From an uncultured Clostridia bacterium (GTDB lineage Bacteria > Bacillota > Clostridia > Christensenellales > Borkfalkiaceae): a stretch of 50,726 nt of DNA. Positions within the stretch are counted from its first letter, which is position 1; every line of letters begins with the position of its first letter. Shown piece by piece: positions 36,901 to 44,500 of the stretch. The stretch covers positions 1 through 50,726 of the forward strand of contig CATLBN010000012.1 in NCBI GenBank assembly GCA_949878885.1, written 5' to 3'. The translations under genes and the position numbers were made by a program. Under the pieces are notes generated by a model. The model did not search any database, was not told the origin of the DNA, and worked only from the letters and a program-made list of their open reading frames with translations.

Positions 36901-37185
36901 AGTACCGTAAGCTACGAGTTTAAAGGATATTCTGAACTTGTAAACGGTATAGAGCGCAAGAGCACAACGTTTAATTGGCATATGGACGCTAACGGTTCGT
37001 TTAACTGGGAAAGCGGCGATTTCGACGGAAATAATCAATTAAGCTATACTTTTGCTCAGCAGGAAATTGTTTTCTCATCCGGCTGTATGAATAATTGGCG
37101 CACTTCCGCAACGGTTAAATTTGTATTCGGCGGCGAAGAATTTTCACTCAAAGCCGAAGCTTCCGGCAGTTTAATAAAAGCATAA
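30967..37185 (+). CDS. giant N-terminally anchored extracellular protein, unknown function
   Basis: 2072 aa. A basic cytoplasmic stretch (1-67) precedes one membrane helix (about 68-87) with no lipobox or clear signal-peptidase site, so it is probably a type II anchored protein. Residues 100 to about 1560 are beta-rich, with recurring 'YYGGNCLYLACGNGL'-like and 'LKYSDGRLCATLGNNL'-like segments that suggest repeated lipoprotein-type beta sheets. Residues about 1570-1860 hold InlB-type B-repeat/Flg_new-like modules (GYEFTGW, LNAVWG, YVAKT motifs), with another diverged copy to about 1957. The last 115 residues form a separate beta domain. There is no LPXTG motif or C-terminal helix. A surface-adhesion or scaffold role is inference only. 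It has its own promoter and terminator. Confidence 0.75.
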   Translation: MKKKDNKLHSDNLKIVKNAGYTTSKSDKRNKSLNNRAGMHDKKKNMMGESSILRRKPLALKHVRRMRKAAAALAAVFLAGASYAGYGFFKTSAPQDLTADYQTVCYSLPTDGSSPVQHTAVEAVGYMNYTLQQQKSWSSYYQSNVHTAVEQKIETFKYYSDGILISADITTSSLINNAKQFCVADGRVLWRDASGGKNSYNGMETPWKDKLSGNLTKEEFKMKRGFPPSEFSVYVINEKTVLKNGTSENAVDNGDGTYSVTLALNYVTPVADGGAEAEAINETSAIYYYQQQMKVSGGISGAEFSNITVKFTFDGGYRVLRTEVNEAYVAQMGISASCKSESITEYSYGDGQEAAETVKNYYGGFFSKYTEAAVEPEDGVLNTAECLAKAFGSVMTEGAVFKLDLQVDELITSGVISLDASLSDIRVALGDIKAYYGGNCLYLACGNGLKCKIDLNGFSSDSSDNIGFDADALLAQLGESNPQVSEDGTRAKLNSTLHILGVTVNLEFSFIIDGSDISLEYVGGTVPVGGGEIKARLAFGSAEDIPAALSEAEKNSYADLFGQGLSLSGVIEMNAGGETVVLDAEKLGLTFANGFGLELKSKLYAGGTVGVNGEYAGGVCIDFYISYSNGVIKLVYGDDQNFVGVNVSLDDFATLKEALADVVGRLSEVVCEVVPQAKDILTYDNLLKLLQNLEIFKTPADGIFEISDMLDGSGDMSGLLNALGIPVENGKISIEGLLNNLNLKYSDGRLCATLGNNLAFNVGLDNSGVSLKLSLELANNAASVALNGVKIDGAFEGFDCPVDENLLLTCGDLAEMLDYVAATAELITRDEYSANASVKLYENAAGGYTQSADVGVNIDYVKGKEFPVKLTLKDNNKSFGVELSDDMYFHLGLAYDNMGLKQVASGDSVAYVTADDLYLDIWILDANPTTNVGGKWNTVVPTADGRKIFDGLDVYVCVSKFKNQEDATAKRTEYENKGLTFDESQFVYSPLKVYAPLDELFTVLAAGVSMLDLQGINLSEQPAVLQQALTAVSGLLDEVLIKKYLPATHGQFASLGQSLIPQILGKDLSTLLSEILNSVSANGNVGDNNVQTEVKNGNYIKSINVEKSQSEGELKIVLNSDAIYGGGYENTVFTASKGYYRYGIMPVEGDSAEEEICYGKSYIKTLGVENVYFGGNKKADFALNVSDNAARAESFENYYNFSGLGTFLKAAVNSATHKTTDRDRELAEEMGIKPADYTLNHYYLINGMVRASILGKNIDIDTTLSVNIDEKTNDVTANIHLEYKGVFAYITPAINGDTVLDMTIKDGMLYMKRVQTTETKLTSNKKITPVTIYRVMPLSEFAKAENIMDNIGFILNFGSFINDQLKGVDISGGSGADMSGDYGESIGQFLAYFGSSADKNSASWTFAIGGKGLTKLVGMTMEDIVITFRADTAYDSILNSNTYLVTGLEINAKMILLESLGINLTLSGDLKYCNPQENMIKGCVDKSHNLSADWEKLLGSSSKALGIAANGLEEGTEYAEDVLKAQRVWLSALEETGGDKNCIEVNSSYDTGLNIGEISVYEEGEKIQSIEVLYGNRQGLISPAPQAPQFEEREGYELRITYTGVEVLNDGTLAVTDFADASISAQYVAKQFTVTLKSEFAQIFQDKINYIYGSDLDLTQYMDGREFEIDGVVYTITGFEYDGKKYSGNIKNFNVLSDVTLNAVWGEADKDRLFTVTYLSGENVVNELSVKYGEEIDLSVAPAPVTGYEFTGWNYDGMLKVYCNREVYAEYVAKTYNVNLNLNGYDCLDEAIDAGFEQIDGGVGLTYVYDSGAVTLPALADISGFGFKNYYYISEGGDRVVISEIDNITSDLTVYPEFEDLRIHITLTSDLPFTFGGVKSEAFTDAEGVAVGYALTAHIVRENSAALAAQGVDSGAGYTFLGWWFRNYDGSFAKLDDALDIARPGETVELEIKALWGKATLQSYGTYKDGWYRKYNMQSTVSYEFKGYSELVNGIERKSTTFNWHMDANGSFNWESGDFDGNNQLSYTFAQQEIVFSSGCMNNWRTSATVKFVFGGEEFSLKAEASGSLIKA

Positions 37186-37193
37186 TTTAAAAC

Positions 37194-37224
37194 AAGTCCG
37201 CAGTCATCAGGCTGCGGACTTTAA
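37194..37224 (+). terminator. terminator stem of the giant gene, with its T-tract interrupted
   Basis: A 10-bp perfect stem AAGTCCGCAG (37194-37203) with complement (37212-37221) and an 8-nt loop. Unlike the other terminators here it lacks a long T-run, because the sequence turns directly into the left end of the inverted-repeat cassette at TTAA. Confidence 0.65.
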
Positions 37225-37268
37225 TAAAACAGGCTCTGCAACCTAAGCACAATTTCCGTAGGGAATAA
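37225..37268 (+). repeat. left terminal inverted repeat of the cassette
   Basis: The first 18 bp match the right end perfectly (22 bp with the TTAA). The next 26 bp match at many positions, including TAGGGAAT near the inner limit. Confidence 0.75.
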
Positions 37269-37280
37269 AAACGAATAGCA

Positions 37281-37319
37281 AGAAAGAACTCTCGAACAAA
37301 TTGTTCGAGAGTTCTTTCT
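37281..37319 (-). terminator. 19-bp perfect hairpin after the cassette gene
   Basis: AGAAAGAACTCTCGAACAA (37281-37299) and its full complement (37301-37319) flank a single A. On the minus strand it lies 30 nt past the cassette gene's stop, with a TTTTT run a few bases later, so it may terminate that transcript. It also blocks readthrough in either direction. Confidence 0.55.
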
Positions 37320-37348
37320 GCGAGTAATTAAGTAAGCTAAATTGAAAT

Positions 37349-38164
37349 TTATAATACATTTATTTTGTCGGAATTTTGTGAGTTGCGAATAAGTTTTATT
37401 TTACCGTAAAGTACATCCGCGGCACCACATTCGACCAAACATTTGAAACTTATTATCATGCTTTCTTCAGTCATTTCCAAAATTAAGAGTTCGCCGCGTT
37501 CCACGTCATCGGTTTCGACCGAATCAAGATTACAGACATAACCGCCGTTCGAAGAAAACTGTATCGATTTACCGATAAGGTCTTCTTTCGGTAAAATCAG
37601 ACCCAAATCATTTTCTTCGGTAAAAGGACAGTCTTCAAAATAACCTATATTCAACGTGAACAAGTAAGTTTCGTAATCAAGCACATCGTCGTAATCGGTC
37701 GGCTTGGAAACAATTTTAGTGCCGCGTATCTGCAAAGCGAGATGAGCGCCATTTACGCCGTTAAAATTTTTTTCTATGGTAAATTTACCTTCCGCCGAAA
37801 ATATAAGATTTTCCCTTGCAAAATTTACATAGCCCAAAGCACTGCACTCTTTGCAGTTAATATTATCGTACGCATCGTTAAGATACCCTGCAAGGGCGTT
37901 ATTTGCGGCTATAATATGATCTCTCGCATCTTTTAAATACACTACGGTTCTTTTGATTTGTTTTTCTGTTTTGTGCATAAGAACGGCGAACGTAACGGTA
38001 GTTGTTAAAAGTAAACCGCATAACGCTGTAAAACAAAACGAATACGGAAATTTCAATCCTACGCCGAGTAGCGGTAATGGTGTTAGTATCGCAAAAAGAA
38101 CAGTAAGATTTTTGAATAGTTTTATACGCTTTTCCAATAAACGTAAATCGATATTGTCTTTCAT
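37349..38164 (-). CDS. two-helix membrane protein of unknown family, cassette cargo
   Basis: 271 aa from the ATG at 38164 (GCGGAGAC upstream); an in-frame ATG at 38212 lies in the promoter region. Two membrane helices (about 18-38 and 42-64) follow a short N-terminal segment. A predicted helical stretch and a soluble domain of about 190 residues come next, with Cys104 and Cys107 as a CKEC pair and a beta-rich C-terminal half. No family or catalytic motif was recognised. It is the only gene between the inverted repeats and has its own promoter (38201-38229), so it should be expressed wherever the cassette lands. Confidence 0.7.
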   Translation of the reverse strand: MKDNIDLRLLEKRIKLFKNLTVLFAILTPLPLLGVGLKFPYSFCFTALCGLLLTTTVTFAVLMHKTEKQIKRTVVYLKDARDHIIAANNALAGYLNDAYDNINCKECSALGYVNFARENLIFSAEGKFTIEKNFNGVNGAHLALQIRGTKIVSKPTDYDDVLDYETYLFTLNIGYFEDCPFTEENDLGLILPKEDLIGKSIQFSSNGGYVCNLDSVETDDVERGELLILEMTEESMIISFKCLVECGAADVLYGKIKLIRNSQNSDKINVL

Positions 38165-38200
38165 GTTTGTCTCCGCTAAATTACTGTTTATTGCTCTGTT

Positions 38201-38229
38201 ATTATACAACAATCAAATTAGAATGTAAA
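38201..38229 (-). promoter_or_regulatory. promoter inside the cassette for its cargo gene
   Basis: On the minus strand TTTACA (38224-38229) and consensus TATAAT (38201-38206) are 17 bp apart, about 35 nt upstream of the start codon. A bulged hairpin (38235-38269, GCGCACT pairing with AGTGCGC) lies between it and the right repeat. Confidence 0.7.
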
Positions 38230-38294
38230 GTAAAAGCGCACTTGCCTTGTTTGCAAGGTATAGTGCGCTATACTTATATTCTGTTCCTGTGGTA

Positions 38295-38338
38295 AAATTC
38301 CCTATGGGAACTACGGTTATGTTGCAGAGCCTGTTTTA
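38295..38338 (-). repeat. right terminal inverted repeat of the cassette
   Basis: Reverse complement of the left repeat, perfect over 38321-38338 and imperfect inward to about 38295. The TTAA next to it contains the stop codon of radA (38339-38341). Confidence 0.75.
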
Positions 38339-39709
38339 TTAATCTTTAAATAAATTTTTAATCATTGTGTTTACGTAAAGAACGGGAACTATGGCAATTT
38401 TATCGGCGTATTTTGCAACAGATTTCATATTTTTTGCAGGTAAAAGCACTTTTTTAAAGCCCATTTTAACGCATTCGGCAACGCGTTTTTCGCAATACGA
38501 AACTGCGCGCACTTCGCCCGTAAGTCCTACTTCGCCGAACACCGCCGTATATTTGTCTATCGGCTTTCCTAAATATGCCGAAGCCAAAGCGGAGCAAAGA
38601 GCCAAATCGCAGGCAGGCTCGTTCAGTTTTATTCCGCCCATTGCGTTAACGTACACGTCGTAGCCGCCAAGCGCGAGAGAGCACCGCTTTTCAAGTACGG
38701 CAATCATAAGCACGAGTTTGTTATAATCGAAACCAAGCGGCATTCTGCGCGGCTGTCCGAAAGTTGTTTTTGAAACAAGGCTTTGTATTTCCACGTTCAT
38801 ACAGCGCGTTCCCGTTTGCGCGGGAGTTACAGCCGAACCTGCTTCTTCGCCGCGGCTTTCCGAAAGGAATACTCCCGAATAATCGGTAACGGCAATTATT
38901 CCTTCGCCGGTCATTTCAAAAACGCCAACTTCGGAAACGTTTCCGAACCTGTTTTTTACCGCGCGCAGAATACGGAAGTTTTCTTGGTTTTCGCCTTCGA
39001 AGTACAGCACCGTATCCATAATATGCTCTAAAACTTTGGGACCTGCAAGCGCGCCCTCTTTAGTTACGTGTCCTATTATAAAAAAAGTTATGCCGCGGCT
39101 TTTTGCAATGCGCATAAGCTTTGAAGCGCATTCTCGCACTTGTCCTACGGAGCCGGAGGAGGACGATAAATCGTCGGTATATACCGCTTGAATGGAGTCT
39201 ATAATGCAGAACTCAACGCCGTCCAGCTCGCTTTCCAAATTATCTATGCACGTTTCGTTTATAAGAAATAAATTCCCGTAGTTAAGCTTTAAACGCTCGG
39301 CGCGCATTTTAACCTGCGAACAGCTCTCCTCGGCGGAAAAATACAAAACTTTTTTATTAACGGAAAGATGCGCCGCAATTTGCGTTAAAAGAGTGGATTT
39401 GCCAATTCCCGGGTCGCCGCCCAACAGCACCAACGAGCCTGCGACTATGCCGCCGCCCAACACGTTGTCAAACTCGGAAATTCCCGAAGACGTGCGCGCA
39501 TAGCGTTCAAAAGTAATTTCCTTAAGCGGTTTGGCACGGCTGGCCGCATAATTTGTTTTTACACTGTTAACCGCGTCGGCAGATTTAATTATTTCTTCCG
39601 CCATAGTGTTGAATTTTCCGCACGCAGGGCATTTTCCAAGCCAACGCGGACTTGTAGCGCCGCATTCCGCGCATACGAATTGAGTAGCGGTTTTATTGGG
39701 TTTAACCAT
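38339..39709 (-). CDS. radA: DNA repair protein RadA
   Basis: 456 aa from the ATG at 39709 (AAAGGATA upstream), the normal RadA length; the longer frame to 39856 is spurious. An N-terminal zinc finger (CAECG...CPACG) precedes the RecA-like ATPase with Walker A GGDPGIGKST and the RadA-specific KNRFG motif. A Lon-protease-like C-terminal domain follows. It promotes branch migration and helicase action during recombination and repair. It is third in the unit rqcP-ispDF-radA, 14 nt after ispDF. Its stop codon sits in the TTAA at the cassette's edge, so the coding sequence was left intact. Confidence 0.97.
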   Translation of the reverse strand: MVKPNKTATQFVCAECGATSPRWLGKCPACGKFNTMAEEIIKSADAVNSVKTNYAASRAKPLKEITFERYARTSSGISEFDNVLGGGIVAGSLVLLGGDPGIGKSTLLTQIAAHLSVNKKVLYFSAEESCSQVKMRAERLKLNYGNLFLINETCIDNLESELDGVEFCIIDSIQAVYTDDLSSSSGSVGQVRECASKLMRIAKSRGITFFIIGHVTKEGALAGPKVLEHIMDTVLYFEGENQENFRILRAVKNRFGNVSEVGVFEMTGEGIIAVTDYSGVFLSESRGEEAGSAVTPAQTGTRCMNVEIQSLVSKTTFGQPRRMPLGFDYNKLVLMIAVLEKRCSLALGGYDVYVNAMGGIKLNEPACDLALCSALASAYLGKPIDKYTAVFGEVGLTGEVRAVSYCEKRVAECVKMGFKKVLLPAKNMKSVAKYADKIAIVPVLYVNTMIKNLFKD

Positions 39710-39723
39710 AGAATATCCTTTGT

Positions 39724-40881
39724 TTAACGTGTTTTTGCGGGGGTTATTTCGGTCAGCGTAACGGCGGAGTAAGCCGCAATACCAAGCTCCTCGCCTGCAA
39801 ACCCCAAGCCTTCGCACGTGCCTGCCGCTACGGCAACATCGGACGTGCTTACGCAAAGCGCCGCTGCAATATTTTCTTTGATTTTGTCAATGTGCGGAGC
39901 CAATTTCGGCTTTTCCGCCTGAACCGTTACAGATACGTTAAGCGGCATATATCCTGCGTTTAACGCAAGTTTTGCCGTTTGTTTTAATAAATTTAAACTG
40001 TTTGCATTTTTTAAAGAGGGGTCGGTATCAGGGAAGTAATGTCCTATATCTTTTAAGCCTGCGGCGGAAAGCACTGCATCGCAAACGGCGTGCAGCAAAA
40101 CGTCGCCGTCGCTGTGTGCAATCAGTTTTTTACCGCATTGGATTTTAACGCCTCCAAGCGTTACAAAGTCGCCGTCGCCGAATATATGAACGTCGGCGCC
40201 TATGCCTACGCGGTGTCCGCAATTTACCGAAAGTACGGCATATTCAGGGGGGTAATCGCTTTTATAGGTAAGTTTAACGTTGCTTTCTTCGCCTTCTACA
40301 ATACGCGGCGGCGCAATAAATTCGCCGTAAACTGCGCTGTCGTCCGTATAAAGTTTATCGCCTGCCAACCTGTAAGCGTTTATTATGTCCTCGGTAATAA
40401 ATGCCTGCGGCGTTTGAACGCGATACAGAGAATTTCTGTCAAGCCGTTCGGTAATTTCTCCGTAAGCGGCATAAACGGCGGTATCGGTAAACTTAACTGC
40501 GGCAACGCCGCTTCCGAATTTTTCAGCCGATAGAAAGCAGGCTTTAATAAGGCTTTCCGAAACGAACGGACGTGCGCCGTCGTGTATCAAAACTACATCG
40601 CCCGTAACGCACCTCAACGCGCGTTTTACGCTTTCGGTGCGCGTAGCTCCTCCTGTAACGGTTTTAAATCCGAACGGTGCGCACAGCGCCGAAATTTCGT
40701 TGAAATCGTTTTTGGACGAAGTTACTATAACTTGGTCAATCCAATCGGCTTTAAATTTTTTTAAAGTGTGGTATAGCGCCGGTGCGCCGAATAGCGGAAA
40801 TAAAAGCTTATTTTTGCCTAGTCCCGCGCGTTCTCCCTTGCCTGCGGCGCATATTATAACGCTGTAACTTAATTTTTTCAT
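39724..40881 (-). CDS. ispDF: bifunctional IspD-IspF enzyme of the MEP isoprenoid pathway
   Basis: 385 aa. Residues 1 to about 220 are IspD (CTP-binding AAGKGERAGLGKNK-type loop, VLIHDGARPFV). Residues about 225-385 are IspF, with the metal-binding DVH motif, GGVKI, HSDGDVLLHAVCDA and HYFPDTD. The fused protein performs cytidylyl transfer to methylerythritol phosphate and the later cyclodiphosphate synthesis, leaving IspE to be encoded elsewhere. In Bacillus ispD and ispF are separate neighbours near radA, so the order is kept but the genes are fused. The start overlaps the rqcP stop as ATGA. Confidence 0.95.
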   Translation of the reverse strand: MKKLSYSVIICAAGKGERAGLGKNKLLFPLFGAPALYHTLKKFKADWIDQVIVTSSKNDFNEISALCAPFGFKTVTGGATRTESVKRALRCVTGDVVLIHDGARPFVSESLIKACFLSAEKFGSGVAAVKFTDTAVYAAYGEITERLDRNSLYRVQTPQAFITEDIINAYRLAGDKLYTDDSAVYGEFIAPPRIVEGEESNVKLTYKSDYPPEYAVLSVNCGHRVGIGADVHIFGDGDFVTLGGVKIQCGKKLIAHSDGDVLLHAVCDAVLSAAGLKDIGHYFPDTDPSLKNANSLNLLKQTAKLALNAGYMPLNVSVTVQAEKPKLAPHIDKIKENIAAALCVSTSDVAVAAGTCEGLGFAGEELGIAAYSAVTLTEITPAKTR

Positions 40882-41153
40882 TCCAATATCTCGTATAGCG
40901 ACTGCGCTTCGTCTTTTTTAACGGTTTCTTTTATTTTAAGTATTCTGAATTTTAAAGTGCCGCCCGTAAAGTGCAGTTCAACCGTATCTTGCGGCTTTAT
41001 TTTATGTCCGGGTTTTACTTCTCTGCCGTTTACGCAAACTTTGCCTTTTTCGCAAGCTTGTTTTGAAAGCGTGCGCCGTTTTAAAACGCGGGAAATTTTT
41101 AAAAATTTATCAATCCGCATAAATTGCGTATTTTGATTTAAATCGCTTGACAT
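40878..41153 (-). CDS. rqcP: S4-domain RNA-binding protein, RqcP-like
   Basis: 91 aa. An S4 RNA-binding domain (MRIDKFLKISRVLKRRT, then ACEKGKVCVNG, then GHKIKPQD) fills most of the protein. RqcP acts with RqcH in ribosome-associated quality control, stabilising the 50S-nascent chain complex during alanine tailing; it is often encoded near core genes. AAGGAAA supports the ATG at 41153; M12 is an alternative start. The start codon overlaps the -35 of the rpoB promoter on the other strand. Confidence 0.88.
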   Translation of the reverse strand: MSSDLNQNTQFMRIDKFLKISRVLKRRTLSKQACEKGKVCVNGREVKPGHKIKPQDTVELHFTGGTLKFRILKIKETVKKDEAQSLYEILE

Positions 41154-41175
41154 ATTAATTTCCTTAACCTATAAT
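41147..41175 (+). promoter_or_regulatory. perfect-consensus promoter for rpoBC
   Basis: TTGACA (41147-41152), a 17-bp spacer and TATAAT (41170-41175): every hexamer base and the spacing match the sigma-A consensus. Its -35 lies across the first codons of rqcP on the opposite strand. Transcription would begin near 41182, giving a long leader before rpoB. Confidence 0.8.
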
Positions 41176-41181
41176 ACTATG

Positions 41182-41504
41182 ATGTATTAAAATGCGATTT
41201 TTGCACTAAAACGGCTTTTTCCGTTTATTTTTAAGGTAAAAATTCGCTAAAATCAGCCTAAATTCCGTTTAAACCGCTTGTAAATTATACTACATATTAT
41301 TTAATTTGTAAAGAGCGGCAAAGTAAAAAAATTATTTTTGCTTTGAAATTTAATTTATAAAGCGTCTGCCTTATAAAAAATACGGCGGAACGGGGCGCTT
41401 AAATTTTTGAAACATTCGATTTTTTCCGGTGAAAAGATATATACGGATAATCGCCTAAATGTGAAATATATAAACGGCGAAAAGCCAAAAGGAGTTCTTT
41501 TTTA
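41182..41504 (+). promoter_or_regulatory. about 320-nt untranslated leader of rpoB
   Basis: No reading frame of note and no known riboswitch was recognised. It is AT-rich with a small hairpin (AAACGG 41209-41214 with CCGTTT 41221-41226) and a stretch near 41380-41400 with more GC. AAAAGGAG provides the rpoB ribosome binding site. A second promoter within it cannot be excluded. Confidence 0.45.
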
Positions 41505-44500
41505 ATGAATTTACCTATTCACAAGTATGGCAAAACCGAAAGGAGAAAGTTCGGTAAAATAAACGAAGTTATCGAAATTCCCGACCTTGTTGAAATTCAG
41601 AAGGCGAGCTATAATTCGTTTATTCAAGAGGGCATAACAGAAGTATTCGAAGACTTTATGCCCATTACCGACTATTCAGACCATTACGAGCTGTATTTCC
41701 TCAATCATTGGTTTGACGAAAAGCCCAAGTACGACGAAAAGGAGTGCCGCAACCGCGACGCAACTTATGCGCTGCCTATGCACGTTACGGTAAGGCTTGT
41801 AAACAAAGTTAAAGACGAGGTTATAGACCAGCCCGTATTTATGGGCGATTTTCCGCTTATGACCGATTCCGGTTCGTTTATTATAAACGGAGCGGAACGC
41901 GTTATAGTGTCGCAGCTTGTCCGCTCTCCCGGCGTGTACAACGCTTCCTCGCGCGATAAAACGGGCAAGGAAATTTTCGGCACTACGGTAATTCCCAACC
42001 GCGGCGCGTGGCTTGAATTGGAGCAGGACGCGCAGGGTGTTTTGTGGGTTCACGTAGACCGCAAACGCAAGATATGCGCCACCGTATTGCTAAGAGCGCT
42101 CGGTTTCGGTTCCGACAGAGCGCTTATGGATTTGTTTGCGAACGACAAGATGATAGAGAACACTATCGCAAAAGACACAACGAAATCGGAATCCGACGGA
42201 CTTATAGAACTTTACAGAAGGCTGCGCCCCGGCGAAGTGCCTACCGAAGCTTCTGTCCGTCAACATCTTAACAATCTTTTCTTCGACCCCAGACGTTACG
42301 ACGTTGTAAAAGTCGGCAGATATAAGTTCAATAAAAAAATAAATCTTTCTTACAGACTTCCCGGCTGTAAACTTGCAGAAGACGTGTTCAATCCCGAAAC
42401 GGGCGAAATAATGGGACACGCAAACGAAATCGTATCCGAAGAACAGGCTATAGCAATGCAGGATTGCGGCGTGAACGAAGTGTTTGTGCTTGTTTCCGAC
42501 GCAGAGCAGGGCGAAATAAAACATAAAATTATAGCTAATAACACTGTAAACTTCAAAGCGGTTTCGGACAAGCCTCATAAAGCTTTCGGACTTCTGCCCA
42601 CTATTTATTATCCCAACTTTAAGTTTATGCAAAAGATTGCCGCCGAGTGCGAAAACGCTAAGGCAGAGGAAGTTGCTGATAAATTTACGGACGAAATCAA
42701 CGCAATTTACTACGTTGCGGAAACACCCGCAAGCGACGATGAAAAACCCGAAGATAAGAAAAACAGAGAAAAACGCCGCGAACAGCGCGTTAAGTTTGTT
42801 AACGCCTGCAAAAAGTTTAACGAACTTTTCTTATCCGACAGAACGGAATTCGACGCCGACGAGAAAAAGGCTATAAAACCCGTTATAGAAAAACTCAACC
42901 ATAAACACATTACGGTTGACGATATAGTGGCGGCAATATCCACCAACATAGATTTGCAGTACGGTATAGGAACCATAGACAATATAGACCACCTCGGAAA
43001 CCGCCGCGTGCGTTCCGTGGGCGAATTGTTGCAAAACCAGTTGAGAATAGGTATTGCAAGACTTGAAAAATTGATTAAAGAGCGTATGGCTACGCAGGAC
43101 GCAATGGAAGTTACGCCTTCCGGTCTTGTAAACGTGCGCCCCGTATCCGCAGTTATCCGCGAATTTTTCGGTTCTTCCCAGCTGTCGCAGTTTATGGACC
43201 AAACCAACCCTGCGGCGGAGCTTACACATAAACGTAAACTTTCGGCGCTCGGTCCCGGCGGACTCAACCGTGACAGAGCTACGTTTGAAGTGCGCGACGT
43301 TCACCACTCGCACTACGGCAGACTCTGCCCCATAGAAACGCCCGAAGGTCAAAACATAGGTCTTATTTCTTCGCTTGCAACGTTTTCCAAGGTAAACGAG
43401 TACGGATTTATTATGAGTCCGTACAGGAGAGTGGAGCACATTTACGATTCCGAAGGAAAGGTAACGGATACCAAGGTTACCGATAAAGTGGATTATCTTA
43501 CGGCGGACGAGGAAGACAGATATATAGTTGCTCAGGCTAACGAGCCGTTAGACGAAAACAGCCGCTTTATAAATCAGCATATCGGCTGCAGACACCGCGA
43601 TTTGATTACGCAGTATTCACCCGAAAAAATGGATTATATGGACGTATCGCCCAAACAGCTTGTTTCGGTTGCAACCGCGCTTATTCCATTCCTTGAAAAC
43701 GACGATACCAACCGTGCTTTGATGGGCTCGAATATGCAGCGTCAGGCGGTTCCTCTTATGAAAACAGAGTCCGCAATAGTTGCAACGGGCATAGAGGGAG
43801 CTATAGCGCGCGACAGCGGAGTTATGGTGCGTGCAAAGAACGCGGGCGTTGCGGTTGGAGTTTCTTCCGACTTGATTAAAATTCAGGAAGAAAACGGACT
43901 TATCTGCGAATATCCCTTAAAGAAATTCGAACGTTCCAATCAGGGTACTTGTTTAAACCAGCACCCCATTATAAATACCGGCGACAGAGTTGAAGCCGGA
44001 GAAATTATTGCGGACGGTCCCGCTACCAACAACGGCGAGCTTGCTCTGGGTAAAAACATCCTTATAGGATATATGGAGTGGGAAGGCTATAACTACGAAG
44101 ACGCAATCCTCATTTCAGAAAAGCTTGTACAAGACGACGTGTTTACTTCTATCCATATAGAAGAACACGAAACCGAAGCCAGAGATACAAAACTCGGCGC
44201 GGAAGAAATTACAAGGGATATTCCCAACGTTTCCGAAGACGCGCTTAAAGATTTAGATGCGGACGGTATTATAAGAGTGGGCGCGGAAGTTCAGCCCGGA
44301 GATATTTTGGTTGGTAAAGTTACGCCTAAGGGCGAAACCGAACTTACTCCGGAAGAACGTTTGCTGCGTGCCATTTTCGGAGAAAAAGCAAGAGAAGTAA
44401 GAGATACTTCGCTTAAAGTGCCTCACGGCGAGGGCGGTATAGTTGTAGACGTAAAAGTGTTTACGCGTGAAAATAAAGACGAACTTTCCCCCGGCGTTTC

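Larger units (their letters stand above)
37225..38338. mobile_element. 1.1-kb TIR-flanked cassette carrying one gene (no transposase)
   Basis: The ends TAAAACAGGCTCTGCAAC (37225-37242) and its exact complement (38321-38338) are flanked on both sides by TTAA (37221-37224 and 38339-38342), as a target duplication would be. Similarity between the two ends continues inward, imperfectly, for about 25 more bases. The interior holds a single membrane-protein gene with its own promoter plus a hairpin near each end. No transposase is present, so this resembles a mobile insertion cassette or MITE-like element moved in trans. Removing it with one TTAA would rejoin the giant gene's terminator to the radA stop codon. 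Confidence 0.7.

Noticed and set aside
38235-38342. Cassette ends considered as ordinary attenuators or paired terminators
   Set aside because: The 18-bp ends match each other 1.1 kb apart in inverted orientation with TTAA on both sides, which unrelated terminators would not do; the hairpins lie inside the ends.
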